From the NCBI GenBank assembly GCA_002989075.1, contig PSQN01000004.1, positions 1,944,488 to 2,008,487 on the forward strand: a stretch of 64,000 nucleotides of DNA, in the 5' to 3' direction. Numbering within the stretch: the first letter of the stretch is position 1; each line of letters opens with the position of its first letter. The stretch comes from Arthonia radiata. Lineage: Eukaryota > Ascomycota > Arthoniomycetes > Arthoniales > Arthoniaceae. The notes below the pieces were generated by a model. It was not told the DNA's origin, searched no databases, and worked only from the letters and a program-made list of their open reading frames with translations. This document shows, piece by piece, positions 9,798 to 18,524 of the stretch. Both the position numbers and the translations under genes were made by a program.

Positions 9798-10884
9798 CTA
9801 TTCGTCCAGGCCCAGCCTCTCCTTGATGTCGGCCTCATTCACACCCTCAACATTGACCAGCACTTCCGACAGCATCGCCCACATCTCTTTCTCGATCTTC
9901 AGCCTCCTATCCGCTTTGAGACTCCAGTAACGCTCCCGCTTCTGCAATGACTCTTCCTCCTGTTTTGTCATCACTTTCGCCAGCCCTTCTCCTTCCTCCA
10001 TTTTTCTCAACGGTTGCAAACGAGCTTCGAGCTGTTCGTGTTTGGAGGTCAGTGTGGCTATGTCGGCACTAAGTTCGGCGGTGGTGAGCGAGGTGGATGT
10101 CAGGGTCGCGAACTGTGTCTTGAGATTTTTGAGCATTATCTGCAGCTGTGTAGTCTCGGCTTGGAGAACTTTGGCTTGCCCTTCTAGTTCGGCGACTGTG
10201 AGACCTTCCGCAGACTCGGGATCGGGCTGCGCAGTGAAATACATCAGCTACGAGCTGCGGGTGCGCTACGCCCCAGATGTCGCTCATACTTGTATAGCAT
10301 GATAAACCAGCTGCTTGCCAGAAGCCCGTCCTTCGATGACTTTGCGTTCGTGTAGGTCTTTGAGGTGCTTGGTCGCGGCGGCTGGATTTTCATCACGTCA
10401 GCAAGACCTTCTCAGCCGCCTCAGGCCGAGTCACCGTGAATGAGTTGATAAGCACCTTTGGTCACCTTGTTGTGAAGGTTGGCTGACACGTCAGTGGCCT
10501 TCGTAGGTTAGTGAGGCAGAAATAGTGTTGCCTTTATTGAGGGCGTACCGAGTACGGTCGACTACAGGACAAAGCATTCCATCAGCAATTGTCTGACAAG
10601 GAAATCGACAGCTAGAACATGATCGCAGAGTGTCGTGATCGTCAGGTGTGCTTTGATGATGAGGCCATCGCGAGTGACTGACTTTTGCTTCCCTGGCGGT
10701 AACTGTCATTAGTCGCAATTCTTTCACGGACCGAGACTTGATGGCGCATACGAAGGTAGTCAACAATCATGTCCGATGCTGGATCCGTCACTCGTCAGAT
10801 TTCAGAGGCCGAGCAGAGAAAGCACTTCACCGACATGCCTTCATCGCCAGTCTTCTTCTCCGCCTTCTCCTTGCGAGGCGCCAT
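9798..10884 (-). CDS. HOP2: meiotic homologous-pairing protein HOP2, with two microexons
   Basis: HOP2 (TBPIP/PSMC3IP) partners MND1 and helps Dmc1/Rad51 strand invasion in meiosis. Seven exons are inferred: 10839-10884, 10752-10778, 10683-10692 (10 nt), 10549-10561 (13 nt), 10456-10498, 10290-10381 and 9798-10226. Joined they give 219 residues, the normal size. The winged-helix start reads YLRKQNRPYSATDVSANLHN only if both microexons are used: the 10-nt exon supplies R-K-Q-N and the 13-nt exon N-R-P-Y-S. Then come VTKAAATKHLKDLHERKVI, GRASGKQLVYHAIQ, a coiled coil and a C-terminal helical cap (WSLKADRRLKIEKEMW). Intron 1 uses a GC donor (GCATGT); the others are GT-AG with CTAAT/CTAAC/CTGAC branch motifs. 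Confidence 0.93.
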
Positions 10885-11257
10885 CTCGTTGTCGAAGGAT
10901 GCCTGGCGGTAACAGACAGCTCTTCAGGCGATGATTGGTACGAAGAAGAAGAGCAGGGATGATCCGATCAATGGTGGCAAGGGAAGATGGCAACATTCGG
11001 GCCGGAAAATAGTTGACACCAGGACAAGCGGTGAGGGAGGGTGAGAGCGCGACCCTCAGACTCCACTCTTCACGAAAGACTGCTTGCTGAGATCCCTTGC
11101 ACTATTAGCATGTACATGTCTCATGCCTTCTCTTGTTCAGCAATCATCTGATGCATTTTAAGTCGTACATTAAGGATGACACTTGGTGTAGTTTGCCACT
11201 CCCAAGTACTGGTATCAAAACGCCGCCATCCCCCAATCTGTCAGCATAACTCTGGAA
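10885..11257. other. intergenic stretch upstream of HOP2
   Basis: About 370 bases between the HOP2 start and the last exon of SKT5, both on the minus strand. It contains the HOP2 promoter. I see no ACGCGT box or other clear element. Confidence 0.4.
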
Positions 11258-14031
11258 TCACATCACAATCTGCAAGGACGTTAGCGGATTCGAGGACATC
11301 ACACAGTCGGCAAGAACTAAATACTCACACATTCGCCCTCGTTCTTTGCATTTGGTACTCCCATCTGATCAAACGTCTTCGGCCCTGAGCCTGGCGGCCT
11401 GGATTGCGCTGGTGGTGGACGCGACGCTGCACCGGGCTTCTGGCCTGAAGACGGCGGAGCGCCGGATTGACTTGATACTGGTCGCCCGCCTTGCTGCGGT
11501 CTTCCTGATCCCATGCCCTGTGACGAGCTAGGCCGTGATGGCGGTCTTCCTCCACCCATCATCGGTTGCTCGGGCCTGAGCATGCCCGGCACTTGCGGAC
11601 CAGGCGTGCCGGTCATAGGCGGCTGCGACGGTCTTGAGTCGAACCCCTGACGACCTCCAGGCGCAGTAGGCGGTCGACTCATCTGCCCTGGCGGAGGTGT
11701 GGCATGCGCTGGTGGTGCGTATGGACGAGCACTCTGAGGCGGATAAGCTTGCATTGGCTCCTTTGGTGGTCGTGGAGGATATGGGCCGGATTGGGGTAGA
11801 GGTGCGCCGTGGCCAGCTACATTTGGCATTGAGCTGAGACGCTGCGGTTGCTGGCCATAGTGTCGACCGGCGTTCATGTCGCCGGTGCTTTGAGGGTGTC
11901 GAAGTGGTTGTTGTGGGCCTTGCCCATACCCTCCGGCTGGAGGCGGCGTGCCATGACCGTATTGACTCGCGGGCGCTGGAGAACCAAAGCCTGGTCGTCC
12001 ACTGTTTGGCGCCTGTGCTGACATTGGCCTTTGTCCTGGTGGGCCGCCAAAAGCCTGGCCTGATGGCGCAGGTGAATCGTAGCTGCTGTTCGGAGGTGCA
12101 TTGTGTCCAGGCATGGCGACCCGACTGTCGGGGTACGAACCTGGTCCCCCGTGCCCGACGCGATCGTCGGTCGGATATGGCACAGCGGATGAGCTCCGAG
12201 GCGGAGGCGTACCACGACCAGCTTCGTCAATGATAGATGGCAGCTGCTGTCCGATCCGTTGCTTTAATCGTGGGGGCCGGTTCCCCCTTTGCGACGCGTG
12301 GACAGATTTGATCCGTGACACAGCAATGTTGTTGTGGTCTTGCATCGACAACGCGCCAGTGCTATTGAGGCGTCGTAGTCCGTCGGCGGCTTCCTTGCTG
12401 CCGTCTTTTGCAGCTTTTTCGTACCATGCCTTCGCGTTCTCAACATCTTTGTTCACAAACCAGCCAATCTCGTGGAAATATCCCATGGCAAACTCGGCAG
12501 CCGGGAGTCCGCTCAATGCCGCTCGTTGTGCGTATTTGTAGGACAGCTCGTGATTGATTTGCAGGATGTTTTCATGACCGATCATGAACCACTTGCTAAG
12601 CGCCATCTCTGCTTCAGGTTCTCCCTGTCTCGCTGCTAGTGCGTTGTAGTGTATTGACAGCAACGGATTGAATTCACAATGCAGCGAAGCCACTTCGTAT
12701 GCAGAGCCCATCTTCAGCTGTGCTTTACAAAAGCCCAGCTGAGCGGATCGCTCAATATAATAGCGAGCCCCATCAAGGTCTTGTGGAAGTAAATGATCTG
12801 GGATGTCAATCTGGGGCAAGTCTTTAGCCTGCAGCATGCCAAATACCTGAGCACTGAATTAGCCTGACTCGTGGCGACAGTGATACTTGCAGCTCACGTA
12901 AGCACCCTGAGGAGCATTGTCGTCCGCTGTATCAGCAGCGAAGCGGATGAGCTGGATGGCTCGCTGCTGATCTTGCGGTTGACCTAGCTGACCGAGAGCG
13001 TACACCATGCCCATGCGCTGTCGACGGTCAGTGAGACGTGAGAGGTAGCATTGAGTCATTACTAACGTAGCAGCAAGCAGAGTCGCCAGCGGCTTCACCA
13101 GCTCGGAAATGCTGCAGCGCTGTGGCCGGGTTGCCAGTGGCCTCAAATTGCATGCCCATCCGATATTCTGCGCGTGGGTAGCCAACCTGAGCAGCCTTGC
13201 TAAAGCAGTTGAACGCTTGTCGTTTGTCTTCCACGTAGCCAAATTTCCCAAACTCGTACCACATGCCCTGCAAGAAGAGAGCTCGAGGATGCTCTTGCGT
13301 AGCCATGTGCGAAACGATGTTGAGCGCATCTTGTCGCAGCTGCCGTTCAGCCGTGGGAGTGCTCGGCCTGGGCCTTTGTATTGGCGCCAGTCGCCTGTCT
13401 TGTTCTGCGGCCACATCGGTATAGTTCAGAGCATCGGTGGCCCAACCGATCTGGTCTTCGAAATTCGAGGAGCTGAGTATCGGCACTCGATCGCGCTCAA
13501 GCCTTGCGCCTCGCTCGTCTGCTGATTCTGGTACGTTCTCGGTACGAAAGGGAAGCTTGGGTATGCTGGGGAAGGTCTGTTCTTCTTGTTTTGGCGGTTG
13601 ACCATAAGGTGGTGGCTGGTTCTGTGGGGTGGGGATGCTGCTAGCGGAGGAGACGCTGTAATTTGAGGGTGTGTATGATTGTTGCGGGCTTTGAAGTCCA
13701 GGCCGAGCGCCAGGAGCGGGCGTGCCGTGATCGTTGAGGTCGAGGTTTGCGAGGTTCGTCTGAATCTGGCCGGGCACTCCTGGATTAATACTGTAGAAAA
13801 GATGATCCATTAGTGAAGATCGAATGGGATTGGCAAACATGACGAAAGTCTGAGCAAGAGGGAGTCTGGCGGGTTCACGCGCACGCCGCCGGGTCGCAGG
13901 CGCTAGTGCTTATAAACATACCGTTGCGGAGCCGGGGAAACGAGGTTATTGTCAGGAGGTTGGGGGTGATAATCATTCTGACCTGGCCCTGGGGCCCAGG
14001 TCGATCTCATGTCACCTCCATAACCGGACAT
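11258..14031 (-). CDS. SKT5: chitin synthase activator SKT5/CHS4 (Sel1 repeats, CAAX box)
   Basis: Prenylated activator that recruits chitin synthase III to the membrane. Exons: 13922-14031, 13067-13790, 12898-13017, 11329-12846 and a 12-nt last exon 11258-11269; the total is 827 residues. Tandem Sel1 repeats span about residues 200-480 (for example ARALFLQGMWYEFG, GYPRAEYRMGMQFE, GFCKAQLKMGSAYE, GLPAAEFAMGYFHE). A Pro/Gly/Gln-rich tail follows. Exon 4 ends in GEGEC-type sequence with the codon TGT directly at a consensus GTGAGT donor; the 59-nt intron has a GCTAAC branch, and the last exon reads Ile-Val-Met-stop. The protein then ends C-I-V-M, a classic farnesylation box. If that intron is retained the frame ends C-V-S-I instead. 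Confidence 0.92.
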
Positions 14032-14863
14032 GTTGGGGGCTTAGAGCTGAGGAGCATGAGCTGAGACACAGCGCATGAACGGACAGAGGGGGTGAGGGGA
14101 CTGTCGCCGAAAGGAGAGAGAGGTAGCTGGAGGTGAGACGGAAGAGTTGGATGGTGGTTGGTTGGTTGTATGCTGTTGTCGCAGTCTCTTCGGCAACGGA
14201 GCTGATCGCACGTGGAGGGAGAAGCGGCCGGCGCAAACGATCGCTAGCGCCGGAGGATGAAAGCTTGGTCTTGTGCAAGATGTCTACTCATCTACGCAAT
14301 CACCGTCTGACAGGTCAAAACATCTGTTGCAAAACGAGAGACGGCGTTACCTTCAGACAGCTTTCATGAAAGAGGTGGTGCAGGAGCATGGTTCTTGAAA
14401 TACATCCACGACATGCATCATTGCCACACTGCTTGGCAGCTCATCAGCCACTCGGGGGCGCAGACTTTCATCCCGTATCTCGAAACAACTGCCCTCGCCA
14501 ACATCTTTAATGCAAGCGCGGTTCAGTTCGGTACAGTCGTTGTTTCTGTGCATAGGTTGCCGGCCGCAAAGCGCATGCTCATAATCAGATGCTGAGCTAC
14601 TCTAGCAGACAAGAGGACGAGCCAGGTTGGAGCACATGCGCAAGAGCGACCTGATGTTTAGAACGGTCGCAGAGATGCTGAAGAGCTGGCTTGGCCATAA
14701 CTTTCAGGCATTATGTATTTGCTTATGCTACACAAACGCTCGGCTGCTAGCTTCCTTTGACGATGCAGTCTTCGTTGATGAGACGGTGTAGACCGTAGAC
14801 GCCCTTGTTCCCTGTGAGCGATGCATCTGCAAGCTCTGCTGATGGCCAGTACACACCGATGAC
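14032..14863. other. SKT5 upstream region, no gene seen
   Basis: About 830 bases between the SKT5 start and the last exon of the next minus-strand gene. The part next to SKT5 is purine rich on the plus strand (pyrimidine rich on the SKT5 strand), as is usual for fungal leaders. Short open frames exist but none is supported. Confidence 0.4.
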
Positions 14864-17346
14864 TCAATTGTTTGACTTCATTGCGCGCTTGAACGTAGAG
14901 GAAATGAACCGTGTGCCAGTCATCGCCGGCGGTGATAATGAGCCACCACTACGGGGCTGTTGCTTGATGGTCATCGGCTGCACTTCTTCGATCTGCGCGT
15001 ACTGTCAGTCAGACTTGCTCGTCATTGTTCACCACATTAGACCCTGACCTCTCCATCCTCCTTCGTCTCCTCTGCAACGGCATCTATCATCCTGTTGAGA
15101 TAGTCATCTGCAGGTCCCATCCGCGAAACGCTGGATCGATGTGGCAGCGTAACCGCCCTCGTTCCCTGTGAGGATTTACGGCCGTTCCCAGAGCCGCCAT
15201 GGCTACTACTCGATGTCGGCTGCCAATCGATCAGTCTTCCCTCTGTCATCCGCTCATCAACGGGCTGTCTCTGAGCTGCATTGCGCTGCGTGTCAACACC
15301 AGCCCACCACGGGTGTTTCTCAGCAGCGTTTCCGAGACGGTTCATCGCGCTCGATCGGCCTGCCCCTGCCAGTGTGGGAAAGCCGCTGACTCGAATCGGA
15401 GCGAGTTGTTCGCGGTTTGCGCCAGTGCCTGCCGTATTCTCGTAGTACGGTTGAGCTGCCCGGGGCCCGCGAGGAGGCTCGATCTAGAGAAAAGTGTCAA
15501 TAGAGCAACATCTGAAGAATGTTATATTTTCCAAAAACGTGCGTTAAGGCGATGCCGTCGCACCGGCTGCAACGCATTGCCTTTTCAGGCAGCGGAACAA
15601 AGTGTGTGGATGCTCTGAAACTTACCTGTAGCGGTGGGCTATGAGTAGGTCTCAACGAGGCTGTGGCGTGGACTTCCGAGTCCGTGAAGCCCAAAGCGAG
15701 CATACTCTTCTTGAGAGCACCCGTGCGCGCCAAGGGTGGAATGCGGGTGAAGAGCCGATGACACCACTCTTCGAGCAGCCAGAAGCTGTGGTACATTTGC
15801 GCCGAATAGGGATCGAAGCCCAATGACTGTACATGGACGGGCCTCGTCACACACTTGGGTGGGCCTTCCTCGCACTTGCCGTACGATGCGTTACCCAGGA
15901 GATTCCTTAAAGACCAGGCAATGCAGACATTGGCGATCTCGGGGACCCCAAAGTCAGCAGGATCTTGGAGCGCACGACGCATTGTGCGGTGGTTCTCGAA
16001 CCCCCACTTAATCAGAGCAGCTGTCGTAACGAACAGAATGACCTCAATGCCGTGCTGCCTGGGGCAGTTCTGTTCCATGATTGTCAGCTGAGATTGCGTG
16101 TTTCTTTTGACCTTGTCTGAATAGGTATTTCTTGGAAGGCAGGAGCATGTAACTTACTGAGTTTTGGCAGCCCTTAGGGTGACTCTCTTGCTTGCAAGGG
16201 TAGAGCTTGTTGTAAAGGAATTCTTTATCATAACCTACGAGTAAGATGTCAGCACAGCCCGTTCTGGAGTTTAGTAGAATTCCAAACAAAGGAGTATAAA
16301 GCGGCGCCAGAGCGTAGGCTGCCCGGCAACGACTCTTGAGCGACAGAACGGATCGTATGGCTGCTCTGAGACCTACCCTTGGACAGAAGCTGGTCGAACC
16401 ACAGCTTGTGACAGTCATAGATGGGTGACAATCTTCCGTTGGTGATAGTAAGCTGGGCAAGCCTTTCTGCTGGTATGCCTGGATGGGAATGAGCAATGCT
16501 CGCGACGTCGGGCCCCGGCACCGCCGGAAGAATAGCTGGGGCTGCCTTTTCAAGAGGACAGTAGCTGCTGATCGGCGGTACGGTCAGTATGAGTTGAGTT
16601 TGGAGAAGCTCCTCCATTCTGTTCACATACCTCGTGGTCGATGGACGATAGTAGTTGTTGACCACGGACGGTCGGTAGGAATCCATCGCCAGGCAGCGCG
16701 GCGCAGCACTTTGCCGAGAGCCTGCACCAACGCCGATACCATGGCGCGTTCCCTCAAAAGGAACCATCGCCATCCTGTTGGCATCCTGACTGTGCCCCAC
16801 AGTCGATGAAGGGCCGGCTTGGGCGCGCTCCTAAAGTTTCGGGTGTTAGCAGAAGAATTATTTGGACCTGAACAGCATTGCCATTGGAGTTCCTAGGGGC
16901 TTTATGCGCGTTATTGCATGATGCCAGCGATTGAGATCTTGATTGGGCCACGCAGGAGGCTGTGGACCTACTTCTTCAAGCTCGCTCGTCAGGCGAGCGC
17001 GCTTCCGACTCTTTGTCTTCTGATTATGGAGATCTTTCACGGCTTGGCGAAGAGCTTCTTGGATTCCGACATCTGGAATAAGTCGAATTAGCATTTCTAC
17101 CGCTAGTGATTGGAAGCCTGCCGAACTCCTTTGGTCCCGATATCAGATGGGAAGGAGCGGGGCGTCTGATCTCGTACCTTGACCACAGTAGCGGATGGCA
17201 TAAGAGGCGTCATCACCATCATCGATAGGGTCCAGCTGGAGCTGCGAGAAGAGTTTGAAGAACTCGACTTCAGATGCATCAGGCCGGGCGGTGAGCGCCC
17301 GGTACTGCTCCGTGCTGAGGACGAGACAAAGTGGTCTCGATGCCAT
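14864..17346 (-). CDS. unknown 586-residue protein in eight exons
   Basis: I do not recognise this family. Frame continuity gives exons 17178-17346, 16972-17072, 16631-16830, 16377-16564, 16158-16234, 15626-16087, 15049-15483 and 14864-14992. The start is gccATGGCATCG. Visible parts: an N-terminal segment with LVLSTEQYRALTA and YAIRYCGQ, a basic stretch (KSRKRARLTSELEE), a disordered linker, a region with YDCHKLWFDQLLSKGYDKEF, a compact Cys-containing core (LNxYPCKQ, EQNCPRQHG, GFENHRTMRRALQDPADFG, PEIANVCIAWSLRNLLGN, GFDPYSAQMYHSFWLLEEW), and a disordered Ser/Gly/Arg tail. No signal peptide or membrane helix is obvious. Introns at 15484-15625 and 16235-16376 (both 142 nt) resemble introns of SRO7. 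The last intron (14993-15048) is inferred because the next exon reads as coding; without it the protein stops at 15037. Confidence 0.7.
15484..15625 (-). repeat. introner-like intron, copy 1
   Basis: A 142-nt intron (intron 6 of the unknown gene) whose 5' end, GTAAGTTTCAGAGCATCC, closely matches the 5' end of SRO7 intron 3 (GTAAGTCTCAGAGCGTCC), although the genes are unrelated and 29 kb apart. Its 3' end, CTATTGACACTTTTCTCTAG, also follows the shared pattern. It lies in sense orientation in its host gene. Confidence 0.65.
16235..16376 (-). repeat. introner-like intron, copy 2
   Basis: A 142-nt intron (intron 4 of the unknown gene). It starts GTAGGTCTCAGAGCAGCC and ends GGGCTGTGCTGACATC...GTAG. 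The 3' end matches SRO7 intron 4, which carries GGGCTGTGCTAACATC, and the 5' end matches SRO7 intron 3. Length is identical to copy 1 and to SRO7 intron 4. Confidence 0.65.
16831..16971 (-). repeat. possible decayed introner-like intron
   Basis: A 141-nt intron (intron 2 of the unknown gene) with the same length class and a similar 3' end (TTCTGCTAACA...TTTAG). The 5' end, GTAGGTCCACAGCC, is only weakly similar. It may be an older member of the family or unrelated. Confidence 0.3.
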
Positions 17347-18320
17347 GGCGTGCGAACGATCAGACAGGAGAGTGGGGTTCAGATCAATGATGAGCGATGG
17401 GAGAGCAATTCGAAGGAAACAAGAGAATAGATAGTGGAAGTGCGCGCGACAAAACGCGTCATGAGGAAGGAGCGGTCTCCCCTGGCAACCAACGGTGTTT
17501 ACCATCAGCGTTCTCACATGACCATGGCAAGTGAACTTATGTGACGAGCGCAATCCATTGATTGAGAGATACATAGCTAAACACTCGAGCATCGCATTCA
17601 CAAAATGTGCACGCCGGAGTCATAGATAAGAATGGTGGGATTTCCCGGACGTGATCGAAGTAACTACAAGCCTGGTGAGCTGCTGCAGGTGTTAGGATAG
17701 GTCACCGGCTGCAAAGGGCGCGTTCACATTCATATGCCGAGGATCCTAGGCTAACAGACGAATGGGTGACGTCGAGCGTAGGTGTAAGAGGATGCTGATA
17801 CTGAGAATCGTCGTGGAGATACCAGAAAGCCAGCGTAGCTGGAACTCTGGAGACTGCGAGTTTGCTTGTCCTGCACAGAAGCTCTGCTAAGGATGACTCG
17901 ACGACTGGGTTCATTAATGGGCCGGCAAGCTATTCTGACACGCACAGCACCACCTTTTGGTTGACATCAAACGAATCACCCACCTTGCCTGGCGGCAGTC
18001 TTTATTGCTCGTCTCAGAGTCAGCAACGAAGAAGGGCTCCCCTGATGGCCCGTCAACCGCTTTTTGATAGCTCTGCACGTTCACGTCTGTCTCGCAGACT
18101 TTTGCTCGAAGCTCAATTGATGATACGCCGCGCACTTGACAAAGAGAGACGCAAACGTCCTATGACCAAGGCTTTGGAATTCCGCTCGTGGTGGGGTCGA
18201 AGAAAGTCAGCACGTGAATCCCTCCACCACAGATCTCTGCGAAGGCGCCATGATAGCATAGCATAAAGTTTCCGTTGGGTGTGAGGGTCAGGAGAGGCTG
18301 GCCATGGTTGGAAGGGTCGA

Positions 18321-18346
18321 GGTGAAGTGGTGAAGTGGTGAAGTGG
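18321..18346 (+). repeat. short tandem repeat, unit GGTGAAGT
   Basis: Three and a quarter perfect copies of the 8-bp unit GGTGAAGT, directly next to the ACGCGT pair upstream of PCP1. Confidence 0.8.
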
Positions 18347-18351
18347 AAGCG

Positions 18352-18376
18352 ACGCGTGACTGAGGATGAGACGCGT
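18352..18376 (+). promoter_or_regulatory. paired MluI cell-cycle boxes upstream of PCP1
   Basis: Two perfect ACGCGT hexamers at 18352-18357 and 18371-18376, starting 19 bp apart, about 150-170 bp upstream of the PCP1 start codon. ACGCGT is the MBF (Mbp1/Swi6; Res/Cdc10) site driving G1/S transcription. The second copy sits in AGACGCGTCTCGG, which also occurs upstream of SMC6. Confidence 0.5.
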
Positions 18377-18524
18377 CTCGGGAGAACAGGACCCGATCTT
18401 GGCAGAGGTGTATTGTTTACAGTGCAACGGACGTAAACATGCACAACCGCATACTTTTCATAGCATCTTCTTTTGGATCTTTTGGTCGCGCAGCGAACGT
18501 GCTGGGAAATCAGAAATCGTGGCA

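Larger units (their letters stand above)
17347..18524. other. long divergent intergenic region
   Basis: About 1180 bases between the starts of the unknown gene (minus) and PCP1 (plus). No gene is convincing: a minus-strand frame at 18160-18525 and an Arg-rich plus-strand frame ending at 18266 both read partly like protein but overlap each other and show no family. The right end holds an 8-bp tandem repeat and a pair of ACGCGT boxes. An ACGCGT also lies near 17453, about 105 bp upstream of the minus-strand gene. Confidence 0.4.

Noticed and set aside
11329-11555. Alternative frame at the SKT5 C-terminus
   Set aside because: The frame carrying the Pro-rich tail leads to a cysteine at a consensus donor and a CAAX-type end; the other frame has no such logic.
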